Shown here: positions 9,628 to 18,699 of the stretch, piece after piece
Position numbering within the stretch: the stretch's first letter is position 1
Layout of the letters: each line of letters starts with the position of its first letter
DNA from: GWE2-42-39 sp034003625
GTDB taxonomy: Bacteria > Bacteroidota > Bacteroidia > Bacteroidales > Prolixibacteraceae
Direction: 5' to 3'
DNA: 64,000 nucleotides
NCBI GenBank assembly: GCA_034003625.1
Contig: JAVEYG010000013.1
Location: forward strand, 1 to 64,000
Position numbers and translations under genes: made by a program
The notes under the pieces: model-generated
Seen by the model: only the letters and a program-made list of their open reading frames with translations
Database searches by the model: none
What the model was told of the DNA's origin: nothing

Positions 9628-9661
9628 GAACCGGACTTACACCTCTCAGCGTATCCGGCTC
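9628..9661 (-). ncRNA. Group II intron domain V (catalytic hairpin)
   Basis: This is a 34-nt hairpin that starts GAGCCGGATACGC and ends with the pairing partner GTCCGGTTC. It carries the AGC catalytic triad at its 5' side and a GAGA-like tetraloop region. Length, sequence and position (about 60 nt before the 3' splice site) match domain V. Confidence 0.9.
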
Positions 9662-9679
9662 TCCACTAATTTTGTCAGT

Positions 9680-11503
9680 CTAAATTGTTCCTAAATGAAT
9701 GTTGCGATGACAACTACCGCAGACGGCTATGGTCTTTCTGTTTCGTGAAATCATGTGACGCTCCCAACTCTCCTTGCCATGCAAGTCCTTTAGTTTGCGT
9801 ACATGGTGCATGACCATACTTTCTGTTTTTCCGCATATCTCACACTTTTTCGCTTTCAGTCTGTCAATCAGACTTGTGCGTCCGGCATCGAATATCGAAT
9901 AAGGCAGGTTGTCAAAATTCGTTTCATTCATTGGGTTCTTACGCTTGAACCCTAAGTCGTAAAAGTATCGTTCCTTCACTGCACCTGATTTTGTAGTGAA
10001 CCTTACCGTAAATTTTCCATTTCTGCGATACTTGACGTTAATCTTTCTCGTGGAACTTTTGTATTTACTTGCATAGGTTTTGTACATACTGTACTCCATG
10101 ATATACTTGAAGTTGTTCAGTGCAGCAGCGCAGTTATTAGCAATCGAATAGTAGTTGTATAATCCTCGTATCTCCCTGTTGTAGCGGTCAAGAATTTCAA
10201 GATCGTCGTTAAATATCAGTCCTGTCCTGCATTTAGGTTTCCATACTTCGACTCCGTTTTGGCATCTAAATTCCAATACTCTATAATCAAGTAGCTTATT
10301 CCTAATGGTTTCAGTACTGACTTTCAGATAAACCCTTTTACCGTAGGTTCTCCTCAAGCGACCTGTAATATCCCGCCTTTGTGCATTGGACTTACGTACA
10401 AAAATTTCGTATCCGAGGAATTTTGCAGATTTCTCCGTATGAGTGATGAGCGTTTTCTCATCTGAAAGTTCGAGTTTCAGTTTTTCGCTGAGGAAGTTCT
10501 TTATATCCTCTTTGATACTTTTAGCATCCTCTTTACTTCCAATTACCCCAATCAGAAAATCATCTGCATATCTCACGTATTTGAGCCTTTTGTAACTTTC
10601 ATCCATTTCATCACAACTCGGAAACGTGGCACGTTCCTTTTCGTCTGCTTTAATCTTTTGGATTAGAACTGCTCTTTCGCTTTCATCTTTTACAGACTTT
10701 AGTTTACGCACAGTACGTTTTCTCGCATTTTCAAAATCTTTGCGAACTTCACTTGGTCTGCGTTTGTCCCCTTTATCAAAATTTTGGATATACTGTTTCA
10801 CGTACTTGTCTAATTTGTCGAGGTATATATTTGCCAGTATTGGACTGACAATACCTCCTTGCGGCGTTCCGCTGTAAGTTTTGTGAAATTTCCAGTCTTC
10901 GATAAAACCTGCGTTCAAGAACTTTCTGATAAGGCGTATAAAGCGTTCATCACATATGCGTTCTTCAAGAATTCTAATCAGAACATCATGATTGATGTTG
11001 TCAAAGAATCCTTTGATATCGCCCTCGATAAACCATTTAGCCCCATTAAAAGCCTTTTGGACTTGTGCGAGTGCAGTATGGCAGCTTCGATTGGGTCGGA
11101 AACCGTGCGAGGTGTATTCAAAATGCCCCTCATAGATGGTTTCTAATATCGTTCTAACTACTTCCTGCACCAGCTTGTCATTGAAAGCAGGTACGCCCAG
11201 AGGTCGCATTTTCCCGTTTTTTTTCGGTATATACACCCTCCTTGATGGTTGGGGTTGATATGACTCGTCTTTTAACGAATCAATCAACTTTTCAATTCGA
11301 GACAGGCTCATGCTGTCAATGGTTTGACCGTCAGATCCTTCTGTCATATTGCCCTGTTTCGCATAAATGCGCTGATAGGCCATATAAAACATCTCTTCAT
11401 TGAACAGAATCCTATAAAGTCGTTCAAACTTGTAGCTTGAATCTTTACTGTGTTCAGATAGACTGCTTAATACTTTCTCTGGACTTCTCATAATGTCTCT
11501 CAC
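9680..11503 (-). CDS. ltrA: Group II intron reverse transcriptase/maturase with HNH endonuclease domain
   Basis: This is a 607-residue LtrA-type protein. The RT domain occupies about residues 25-390, with RT-2a motifs near SHGFRPNRSCH (132-142), TPQGG at 213-217 and the catalytic YADD at 312-315. The maturase X domain follows (about 400-520). The C-terminus has a zinc-finger HNH endonuclease: CEIC at 554-557, HH at 565-566, then CGSCH at 595-599 and His 603. All key residues are present, so both splicing and retrohoming functions should be intact. The protein would help excise the intron from traG mRNA. The start is the first Met of the frame, and shorter starts are possible. Confidence 0.95.
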   Translation of the reverse strand: MRDIMRSPEKVLSSLSEHSKDSSYKFERLYRILFNEEMFYMAYQRIYAKQGNMTEGSDGQTIDSMSLSRIEKLIDSLKDESYQPQPSRRVYIPKKNGKMRPLGVPAFNDKLVQEVVRTILETIYEGHFEYTSHGFRPNRSCHTALAQVQKAFNGAKWFIEGDIKGFFDNINHDVLIRILEERICDERFIRLIRKFLNAGFIEDWKFHKTYSGTPQGGIVSPILANIYLDKLDKYVKQYIQNFDKGDKRRPSEVRKDFENARKRTVRKLKSVKDESERAVLIQKIKADEKERATFPSCDEMDESYKRLKYVRYADDFLIGVIGSKEDAKSIKEDIKNFLSEKLKLELSDEKTLITHTEKSAKFLGYEIFVRKSNAQRRDITGRLRRTYGKRVYLKVSTETIRNKLLDYRVLEFRCQNGVEVWKPKCRTGLIFNDDLEILDRYNREIRGLYNYYSIANNCAAALNNFKYIMEYSMYKTYASKYKSSTRKINVKYRRNGKFTVRFTTKSGAVKERYFYDLGFKRKNPMNETNFDNLPYSIFDAGRTSLIDRLKAKKCEICGKTESMVMHHVRKLKDLHGKESWERHMISRNRKTIAVCGSCHRNIHLGTI

Positions 11504-12065
11504 ATTTTCCGTTAATTGTATTAATAAAATTAGCTGCTTCCCTTCGCCACGTACAGGACATTACCCTGCTCAAACTACTATGGAAGCTCCGTTACCACTC
11601 CTGATTTTCATAGGTCTTTCTCCTAATAGCCTTTCGGCATTCAGGGATAGGTAATCCCCGTTTATTACATCGTAACTATTGGCTCGATAGATTGTCGGAT
11701 ATGACTTCCGTCCTTTTCTGCTAATTGCAGTTGTGTCGTGATAAGTTCCTGCTTCTTTCATACATCTACACTAAAAGAGTATCACGATATGACGACTAAT
11801 AGTTATCTTACGTCATAGCTTCAAGGTGAACCACTCGGACTATCATTTAATCAATTCGGATTTTATCCTCATATCTATCATTTCATCTCGCCATTCAGTA
11901 TCAGTTTGATAACTAACTGACTTATGACTTTTCCGACATGCTACACTCCCTGCTCGGTTAAGTTTTCCCGAAAACAAGTAAGTCGGCTGATGATAAGTTT
12001 TTCAAAGAACACTAACTTAATCTGTTGCCAAACAGATATTTACGATGCAACCTTTACGGGCGCAC

Positions 12066-14091
12066 AGAAGTACTTGATGTAACTGGCCATCTGCGGCGTG
12101 GCGATTGCTTTCCAGGCTTCTTCGATGCAGATGACTTTTCGAACCCCTTTTAAGCGGCGCATCTTCTGCATGAAAATGTCGATAATAATAAGGGTGGCGA
12201 CGGGAAAAATTACTGCATGCTCCTTAATATTGTCCAGTTCGAAGACAATAAACGGGCAATGAAAAAACTCATCGGTATCCATCTGCTTGTTCAGCAAATA
12301 GTCATATTCACCGCCCCGGTAATACTTGCCCAGAATAAAGAAAAACTCATTGGCATTAAACTGGATGGATTGCTCTTTAACCAGCGCCGGAATGTAGTTC
12401 TGGCAAAAGTCGTAATATCCGTTAAAGGATCGTTCTGTTGTTCCTTCGAAATCGAAGAAGGCAGTAACCGAATGGGCGATCACATCCTTTTCCATTTCCG
12501 ACAGGTTTTCCTTGTAAATGGTATAGATCACCGACAAGATCGTCTGTTTGCGCTCGATATCCAGTTCCCCTTCCAGGATAAAAGGATTGAATGAGATCGG
12601 GTTGTCCGTAGTAAACTCCACCATCATCGCCCCACCCTGATCCTTTAATCTTTCGTCCAGGTAATGGGTCAACAGTTCATAGCTTCGGCCAACGTCCAGC
12701 AAAACGATGTGGCAGTTTTCGCTTTCGGCGTATTGCCTGAGCAAATGGTTGGTAAAAAAGGATTTTCCCGAGCCTGATCCGCCGATGATAATTTTGTTCC
12801 GGTTATGGATCAAATGCTTGTACATCGGTTCATCAGAGATGTCGATCGTCACCGGGCAACCCTCCAAACGGTCAGACAGGCGGATCACAAAGTCGGATTC
12901 GCTGTTTTTCAGTTCCCCTTCGAAGTTCGTGAGGCAGCAGGCCTGCGGAACCTGGGTAATAAAAAGTTCGGTTTCCGGCAATTGTGTCGAGAATGGAACG
13001 CACGAGAAAAACAGCATCGGCAGATCATGGGTATGCTGGTACGGAAAACAGTTCATGAGTGCAAATGCGGAACTGGTTTCGCTTTTATGCTGCTTTAAAT
13101 CTTTCAGCGACGAATCAAAGAGCATCACGTTAAAGTGGGTTTTGACGATCTTTTCTCCCGAAGTTTGCACCTGGTCCAGAAAAGATTCAATCAGCCCGGC
13201 ATTGACCTTGTTCTCTGATGAGAACTTGGATAGGCTGAATATCTTCTTATAGCTTCCCTCCAAATAGGATTTGATCTCCTGTTGATCTGGAATATAGATA
13301 AACTGGTTGGTTACATGTGAAAACGGCAAATGATAGCTGAGTGGATAAACCAGCGAAACCGGTAGCCCTGTTTGCGGATGTTCTGACACGGGGCGAAGTT
13401 CTGCCGGAATGTGGGAATAGTCGCTGAGAGATAAGATTTCCACAAACTGATCCATTACTTTGAGCCGGTCCCGAAAATCGATCCCGCCCAGTGCCGGGTG
13501 GTTTTCGGTAAAGTTCAGGCTTAAAAAGCGTTCAATCATCCCTAGGGAATGTTCATCTCCAATGGCTTCTTCTTTGGTAATAAGCTGGCATCCTATACCG
13601 TTTTGCTGAAAGATGGCCATCACATTTCCCTTCAGTTCGCTGATCTTGTCGTAGTGCAACTTTTCCAGGTTGCGCTCTTTGCGGGAGAAGATCAGGGCTG
13701 ATTCGAGGTAGCTTTTCAGCAGGCCTTTATTCAGCAAACTGATGTAAAAACAGCAGTCATGCTTCAGGTAATGCCTTCCGTCGAAATGCTCCAAATAAGA
13801 TTCATTCAGGCTGGCTGTTGATCTGGTCAACTCTGATTGTGATTCCGATTCTTCCGGATGGAATTCGTTAACCAAAAAGAAATCCTGTTTGTGGATAAAA
13901 CTTCCCGCCGGGAGCAAATTAATCATCCGCTGAAAGGTATCATGCAGCATATAGATTTGTTCCGTGCTGTTGGATAAGACTTCCGGCAATTGAAGTTTGA
14001 AACCAATGGTCAAATCCAAGTTATTGGAGACCTGAACATCGCCATTGAATCCCAGTATCGGGAGTACTGTTTCAAGGTTTTTGATCTTCAT
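12066..14091 (-). CDS. traG: TraG (VirB4-like ATPase), exon 1
   Basis: This is the 5' exon of the motor ATPase of the mating channel. Walker A (GGSGSGKS) lies near residue 440 and Walker B near the exon's end (VICIEEAWKA). The N-terminal 400 residues are the VirB4/TraG N-domain. The ATG at 14,091 is preferred over an upstream TTG at 14,103 because the TTG sits on the traF stop codon. After the splice junction the frame reads into the intron and stops at 12,040, which would give a truncated protein missing the last part of the ATPase domain. Full TraG of this group is about 800-830 residues, and the spliced product is 810. Confidence 0.9.
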
Positions 14092-14099
14092 GTTGATTG

Positions 14100-14405
14100 T
14101 CAATTGGAAAATGTTTGAAGAATTCGTCGTTTGCAGCTGATAAACTGTGGAAGTTTTTTTGCAGTTTGTTTCTTACCCCAGCCTTCCGGCCCATACTTTT
14201 TCTGGATGGTGTTCAACTGGTACAGGTAACCGAAAAAGGCAGGGACTCCGATCAAAACAGCAGGGAAAACTCCGGCAAGGATATAAAGTATAGAGAATAA
14301 AAAGAAGGTGACGATAATGCCGTACAAAGCCCGGAAAACCAAAGGGCCGGAAAGCCCTTTGATGTACAACCGGGTATCCACTTTTTTGATTGGATAGCTT
14401 TGCAT
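14100..14405 (-). CDS. traF: Conjugative transposon protein TraF (DUF4133)
   Basis: This protein has 101 residues when started at the ATG at 14,405, whose A overlaps the traE stop (TAATG), a sign of coupling. It opens with YPIKKVDTRLYIKGLSGPL, a hallmark of this family, followed by two transmembrane helices (about residues 22-42 and 45-62). The C-terminus is basic. TraF is a small inner-membrane protein thought to be VirB3-like. The longer frame up to 14,510 overlaps traE and is not used. Confidence 0.85.
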   Translation of the reverse strand: MQSYPIKKVDTRLYIKGLSGPLVFRALYGIIVTFFLFSILYILAGVFPAVLIGVPAFFGYLYQLNTIQKKYGPEGWGKKQTAKKLPQFISCKRRILQTFSN

Positions 14406-14719
14406 TACACAAAGAATGCTTTGATCACCACACCAACCAGGATCAAAAACAGACAGGCTCCGAACCAACCCATGATGGCTTTCTGGGTATCCTGATCGCC
14501 ACTCTGCCATTTGATATAAACCCGAACGCCGCCGATCAAACCAACTACGGCTCCAATGGCAATAATCAGGTTGGAAACCGGATCGACATACGAACTGACT
14601 TCAGCAGTGGCCTGGTCAATACCGGCGGCAGATTGTGCCATTGTTTGGGTAATACCCAGAATAAGTAATGCAACAAAGGCTTTCGCCCGTCTGAAAAAAC
14701 ACTGAACTTTTTTTCTCAT
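14405..14719 (-). CDS. traE: Conjugative transposon protein TraE (DUF4134, VirB2-like)
   Basis: This 104-residue protein has an N-terminal signal-like helix (to the AQ at residues 28-29) followed by two long hydrophobic helices (about 47-66 and 83-103) around a short loop. This is the VirB2/TrbC pilin-like layout. The family segment VDPVSNLIIAIGAVVGLIGG is clearly present. It is the first recognised Tra gene of the operon and overlaps traF by one base. Confidence 0.87.
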   Translation of the reverse strand: MRKKVQCFFRRAKAFVALLILGITQTMAQSAAGIDQATAEVSSYVDPVSNLIIAIGAVVGLIGGVRVYIKWQSGDQDTQKAIMGWFGACLFLILVGVVIKAFFV

Positions 14720-14758
14720 GTGGCTTTGAGTTTTTAAAAATGAATAATTGAGATTGAT

Positions 14759-15118
14759 TTATGACTGAACCTGGACTTTCTCCAGGATTTTGGGTAGTTC
14801 CGAATGATTGGGTCTGGAAAAAGCGTCAATGGAATAGCCGTCATCCATTCCGCTTTCTTCATAAAAGGAAACAGGTAAGGCAATATTCTCCGAAAACCGG
14901 ACTGGGATTAATTCCGATGGATAGTCTTGTGATGAAACTGCAATGGGCTGCAAGCCTTCGGCATGGATCGGGGTAAACGGATCGTCTTCAAAGAGTGTGC
15001 TGCGTTTGCGCTTTTGATGGACAAAAGCAAGCAGGGCAACCGAAAGGTACCAGGCAAACAGGATAAAAAGGATAAAGCCTGAAAACTGTCCCCAACTGAT
15101 TTGATTGATTCCAAACAT
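14759..15118 (-). CDS. Small membrane protein at the head of the tra operon
   Basis: This 119-residue protein has one transmembrane helix (about residues 10-32) followed by a polar, acidic tail. It is encoded 39 nt upstream of traE and is the first gene of the run that continues to position 1. The length and position recall small accessory proteins in front of traE in other CTns. I do not recognise a family. Confidence 0.55.
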   Translation of the reverse strand: MFGINQISWGQFSGFILFILFAWYLSVALLAFVHQKRKRSTLFEDDPFTPIHAEGLQPIAVSSQDYPSELIPVRFSENIALPVSFYEESGMDDGYSIDAFSRPNHSELPKILEKVQVQS

Positions 15119-16207
15119 GGTACTTCATTTTAGAGTTGATACTGCGGATGTCTTGAAACGGCTTTGATAGTCCATTTTCAAAATCACCGCTGCAAATCTC
15201 TGGCATTGGAATTAAATCCTTTGTATAGATGATGTCAGGTGGGGTGTTTTTTATTGTTTACAAATAACCTGACATTCAAATCATTAAAATAAAATTTGGA
15301 TTGATTTGAATCGGATTTGGTCGGTCTTTGGGAAGAAAGTCATTTGAATTGCTTTTGATTGAATCAATTTGAAAGCCTGAAAATTTTCGAAAAGAAAAAG
15401 AAAAAACGGTCAAAAAAATAAAAAGAAAGCCGAAAAGGTGACGGACGGGGCTAATGTGCAAGGCTGGAACGCGAAATCAGAGCCAAAAATTGATAAGTGT
15501 GATTCTGTAAATTTTTAAAAGAGCGGGACACTTGCTTTGGCCTTGCTCATTAACTGTGGAGAGGCTCATAGGGAGTCCGGCTAACTTGGCTTTTCTTTTT
15601 GATTTTGATAAAGTTATTATCCGAAAAAAAATGCCTGACAAAAGATTTACGAATGTGGGCTGGCGAAAGGCAAGTGTGTTACCTGTACTGGAATGAAGCG
15701 ATTGGACGGGATGAAATAAAGCTTGTTCCCAGCTTCTTTGGCTGGGTTTGTGCTGGGAAAAGCCGGGTCAGGCGAAATGGAATTAGGGCAGGAAATCGCG
15801 TTATGGAAGGTAAGAAACCACTCTTACCGTGGGGTCAATCCGGCTTATGAGCTGAATGAGCTGACCTTAGCGACCAGTTCCGGTGAGCTTGCGAACGGGA
15901 TTAGGGAGCGGGTAAAGCGAAGAGAAGCGAATGTACCGGGAGGACTGGGGAAAGTGACTAATCTAAACTTCTTTGATGCAAAAAATCATTAAGACCTTCA
16001 AAAACAGGAAGTGTGGCCCTGGAGGGGAAAAGGCAATCCGGTCAGGAAATGACGGGGATTGCTCTTTGAACCGGACAACGCCAATCTTCCTCATTTAAAT
16101 CGAGGCTTGTTCGCGCCCGGCGAAGCCAAAGCGCGAACAGGCCGCAGCACCTGCTAATCAAACACACATTTAAACCTGATTTAAGATTTGTTTAGTTTGA
16201 GGTTATC
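15119..16207. other. Gene-free 1.1-kb region between replication module and tra operon
   Basis: No convincing gene is seen in this stretch; the few open frames have unnatural composition. The left part (15,240-15,440) is very A-rich. The middle (15,640-15,990) is purine-rich on the + strand with many GCGA/AGCG words. The right end holds a strong hairpin at 16,104-16,143. Promoters of the tra operon must lie here, and an origin of transfer or other control site is possible but cannot be shown. Confidence 0.5.
16104..16143. repeat. GC-rich inverted repeat (13-bp arms)
   Basis: Arms at 16,104-16,116 (ggcttgttcgcgc) and 16,131-16,143 (gcgcgaacaggcc) pair over 13 positions with one wobble, around a 14-nt loop. 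It lies 65 nt past the stop of the ATPase gene. Neither strand has a T-run after it, so it is not a standard intrinsic terminator. It could be a transcription pause site, a protein-binding site or part of an oriT. Confidence 0.6.
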
Positions 16208-16870
16208 TTAAACCCTTTTGTCTTTCGAATCCCTGCCAAAAGCCACGAGGTTAAACATCTCACGCATCCGGCTACGGATGCGGTTTCCGTAAATGGATTC
16301 CAGTTCCGAGGCAGAAAGATTGGTTGTAATGTGGGTCATCATTCTTCGGGAAACAAACTGATCGTAACGGGCCAGCAGGATTTCTGCCATCACATTGCAG
16401 TCATTTCCGTAGTATTTGGGGGTTTGCTCCAAACCCAGATCATCAAAGCAATACGCTTTGGGAATAAGCCTTTCGCCGTACCTGAAGAATGAGCCTTTAC
16501 CGTAAAGATTGATTACCGAAAATCCGTCTTTCTCGAATTCAAAAGAGATTTCACGGGTGGGTTTGATCTGGTATTGGGTTTCCCTGGGGAAAAAGTATCC
16601 TGCAAGTTTGATCAGCGAAGTTTTACCGCAGCCGATTGGTCCGGTCAGCAAAATTCCTTTGTTCAGATTTATTCCATGTCGTTCCGCGTTTTCCTTGTCG
16701 CCAATGGCATAGACCAGCAGTTTGTAAATCAACTCCAGATCATTGGGGTATATTTCAAACTGGTTACCAAACAGGATTTTCCCCCGTTCTTCCATCCACT
16801 GGACACTGGTTGGAAAACTAAAATTGAATATTCCACCCTTAAAATCGGCAATCTGCTCATAAGGGTTCAT
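16208..16870 (-). CDS. DnaC/IstB-like ATPase (putative helicase loader)
   Basis: The start at 16,870 gives 220 residues and a 14-nt overlap with the upstream gene. The longer frame (to 16,975) would overlap by 119 nt. It is an AAA+ protein with Walker A (GPIGCGKTS) at about residues 77-85, Walker B (YCFDDLG) near 140 and an arginine-rich sensor region (NRIRSRMREMFNLV) near the end. Proteins like DnaC load the replicative helicase. Its place directly after a winged-helix initiator-like gene mirrors phage O-P or DnaD-DnaC pairs. The role in ICE replication is inferred. Confidence 0.72.
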   Translation of the reverse strand: MNPYEQIADFKGGIFNFSFPTSVQWMEERGKILFGNQFEIYPNDLELIYKLLVYAIGDKENAERHGINLNKGILLTGPIGCGKTSLIKLAGYFFPRETQYQIKPTREISFEFEKDGFSVINLYGKGSFFRYGERLIPKAYCFDDLGLEQTPKYYGNDCNVMAEILLARYDQFVSRRMMTHITTNLSASELESIYGNRIRSRMREMFNLVAFGRDSKDKRV

Positions 16871-17855
16871 TGTAATTTTTGTTGACCGTGACACTAAGTC
16901 TAGCGGTCCTGACTTGATTAGATTCTCGTTCATCTGTTCTGTTGTTTTGATTGTTTTCGATCCATTTTCTGGCAATGGCCTGCCAGGAAACGATGGTTTT
17001 CATATCGGCTGTTTTCCAGCCTGACAACTGGTAATGGGAGTAAAACTTTTGAGCTTCGTCAGCTGATGATTGGTTCTTTTCAAAAAAATGAGTGATTAGG
17101 TCTAACTCAGGGATTAGAAGTTTTTCGTTCGAAAGATCTTTCGGATTTTTTCTTTCTCCAGATTTTTCTCTGGAGTTTTCTTCAACCTTTTCTTTAGAAT
17201 TTCTTTTGGAAGATTCTTCTTCTTCTAGTTTATTCTTGTTTGTAATGTTTATAAGAAGTGTATCACTTGCTGTATCAGTTCCGGTATCGGATTTAGTACC
17301 GGCAGGATCGTTTTTACCGCTTGCGGTACTTCTTCCGGTATCATTTTCGGTACTGGTAGTGATATCGGTACCCCATGCTATATCGGCTATGGTATCTGTT
17401 GCAGTATTAGTTTTGATACCAGTATTACCTGTTGTATCAGCTCCGGTATCACTTTTAAGATTGCCTGGGATACCGGTATCAATTGTTGTACCTGTTGCAA
17501 TATCAGAAGCTATATCACTTTTAATACTGGTATCACATGCAGTATTCCCAGCAGTATCGCTTCCCATATCAAATCTGGTACAGGTAACTTTGCTTCCTGA
17601 ATGCAAATTGGAAGACGGTTGGTAAGTAATATAGCCCCAGTCTGCCAATTCTTTGATACAACGGGCATAGGTATTGGCAGAACCGATCCGGGCCAGTTGC
17701 ATCACTTCAGTTCGGGAAATGGTAAACTGGTCGCTGAACCGGTTGGCGTTCCAATACTGAAACAAGGCTATATATAAGCTGATGTGATAGGAAGACAGGC
17801 GCGGGTCTTCAGCCAAACGTTCAAAAAATCCGTTCAGATGCCGGATATAATTCAT
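16857..17855 (-). CDS. Initiator-like winged-helix protein with internal tetrapeptide repeats
   Basis: This is a 332-residue protein of three parts. Residues 1-95 form a winged-helix-type domain (ISLYIALFQYW, then TISRTEVMQLARIGSANTY). Residues about 96-200 are a low-complexity run with Asp-Thr recurring every four residues. The C-terminal part (about 260-310) is DnaD-like (DEAQKFYSHYQLSGWK, then WQAIARKWIENN). A very charged Lys/Glu linker (about 205-240) joins the last two. Related proteins occur in Bacteroidota ICEs and phages and are thought to act in replication initiation. The repeat region is nearly 12-bp periodic at DNA level. Confidence 0.65.
   Translation of the reverse strand: MNYIRHLNGFFERLAEDPRLSSYHISLYIALFQYWNANRFSDQFTISRTEVMQLARIGSANTYARCIKELADWGYITYQPSSNLHSGSKVTCTRFDMGSDTAGNTACDTSIKSDIASDIATGTTIDTGIPGNLKSDTGADTTGNTGIKTNTATDTIADIAWGTDITTSTENDTGRSTASGKNDPAGTKSDTGTDTASDTLLINITNKNKLEEEESSKRNSKEKVEENSREKSGERKNPKDLSNEKLLIPELDLITHFFEKNQSSADEAQKFYSHYQLSGWKTADMKTIVSWQAIARKWIENNQNNRTDERESNQVRTARLSVTVNKNYNEPL
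17258..17586 (+). repeat. Degenerate 12-bp tandem repeat array inside the initiator-like gene
   Basis: On the + strand the words GTATC, GTACC, ATATC or GTATT recur at 12-bp spacing, with about 27 units over roughly 330 bp. Examples are gtatcacttgct, gtatcagttccg and gtatcggattta in direct succession near 17,258-17,293. The coding strand therefore reads GATAC every fourth codon. Some units carry the palindrome GGTACC or a longer CCGGTATC. Confidence 0.75.
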
Positions 17856-18172
17856 CGCCGTGCTGGAAAGTTAAACCGGTCCTTTTGCTTGTTGGATTCC
17901 AGAATTTTCTGGATTTCGACGGAGTCATAAAACAGGATTCCGCCCATTTTGGTAAACGGGATCGTTCCGTTAATACGCATGTTTTGAAGTGTCCCGGGTG
18001 AAATACCCAACATCTTGCGAACTTCGTAGGATTTTAACCACTTTTTCGTTGGTTGTCCATGGCGCTCGTCCAACAGTTTTTTCAGTTCGGAGAATAATTC
18101 GAGCTTGAATTCCCGAAGGTCATCGGTGGTAATAATTTCTGAAGGCATAACTTTTAATTTTGAATGGTTCAT
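17852..18172 (-). CDS. Helix-turn-helix DNA-binding protein (excisionase/MerR-like fold)
   Basis: This is a short protein (106 residues from the ATG at 18,172; 98 from 18,148). Residues in the second half form a MerR/HTH_17-type winged helix: WLKSYEVRKMLGISPGTLQNMR, then a beta-hairpin ending in a Gly-rich turn (TKMGGILFYD). Such proteins act as excisionase-like or regulatory factors in Bacteroidota mobile elements. The stop overlaps the start of the initiator-like gene by 4 nt, so the two are probably made together. The frame upstream to 18,202 has no better start signal. Confidence 0.75.
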   Translation of the reverse strand: MNHSKLKVMPSEIITTDDLREFKLELFSELKKLLDERHGQPTKKWLKSYEVRKMLGISPGTLQNMRINGTIPFTKMGGILFYDSVEIQKILESNKQKDRFNFPARR

Positions 18173-18398
18173 TTTGATTCCATCCAAAATTGCAACCTTC
18201 AAATTTAATCCGTTATCAAGGGTTTGTCAGGTCGGGTGTTTTTTATCGTTAAGCAAAACGAAAATGAAAGTCAACTATGGAATTTCAGGTAAAAAGACAT
18301 GAAGTCTTTGCCACATCCTGCTTTACCTTCAGCACATGACAAATCATTGGAGGGGGTGTCCTTTTGGAATTTTAAAACCTTATAACATTGTTGTAAGA

Positions 18399-18650
18399 TC
18401 ATTCAGAAACGCTGACTTTCTTTTTCCGTCTTCTTTCCCGGTAATGTTCCACACAGTCCCGGTGGAAAATTCTCATCCGGTCGAGTTCTTCCTGCGGGAT
18501 CACATCAATCTGCATGATCTGTTCCCGTTCATCCTTTAACTTGTAATAAGGGATAAAGGGACAATCATCCAGGGGTTTGCCCATCGGGCAGCTGGAAAAG
18601 GCGTAAATCAGGTCAACATTCCGGTGAATTTTAGGCGTATCAATTGACAT
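18399..18650 (-). CDS. Small conserved Cys/His-containing protein of unknown function
   Basis: This protein has 83 residues from the ATG at 18,650. It has the pattern SSCPMGKPLDDCPFIPYYKL near residues 18-37 and FHRDC near 68-72, with two Cys in the first cluster and one His-Cys pair later. This could bind a metal. The C-terminus is very basic (RERRRKKKVS). The longer frame to 18,710 has no start-site support. It lies between the HTH gene and a possible small RNA, and no function is claimed. Confidence 0.55.
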   Translation of the reverse strand: MSIDTPKIHRNVDLIYAFSSCPMGKPLDDCPFIPYYKLKDEREQIMQIDVIPQEELDRMRIFHRDCVEHYRERRRKKKVSVSE

Positions 18651-18699
18651 GGCGGGTATTTTTTGAAGGTTAAAGTTATAGTTTTTTGCAAAAAAAGAA

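Larger units (their letters stand above)
9567..12065 (-). mobile_element. Group II intron (complete, 2,499 nt) inserted in traG
   Basis: Seen: the minus strand begins GTGCGCCCG (from 12,065), the group II 5' consensus, and ends CCTAC at 9,567. Domain V is at 9,628-9,661 (starts GAGCCGG, ends CCGGTTC), and domain VI with the typical ACAAGGCG...TAC tail follows. Removing 12,065-9,567 restores the traG frame exactly: 2,026 + 407 nt = 811 codons including the stop. The intron encodes an RT-maturase in its 3' half, with the stop only 18 nt before domain V. A GGAAGT at 11,704-11,709 could be EBS1 pairing with the last six exon bases ACTTCT (one G-U); this pairing is inference. The start sequence and ORF type fit bacterial introns with an HNH endonuclease. 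Confidence 0.95.

Noticed and set aside
11570..11761. A 63-codon frame inside the group II intron
   Set aside because: It lies in the ribozyme domains upstream of the maturase gene and has no family features, so it is read as RNA structure.
14406..14510. N-terminal extension of TraF
   Set aside because: It runs through the end of traE; the TAATG overlap at 14,403-14,407 gives the family-typical start.
15599..15992. Two overlapping + strand frames in the gene-free region
   Set aside because: The composition is purine-driven, with no domain, no start signal and direction opposite to all neighbours.
17258..17586. The repeat array as a CRISPR array
   Set aside because: The unit is 12 bp with no spacer structure, and it stays in frame as coding sequence.
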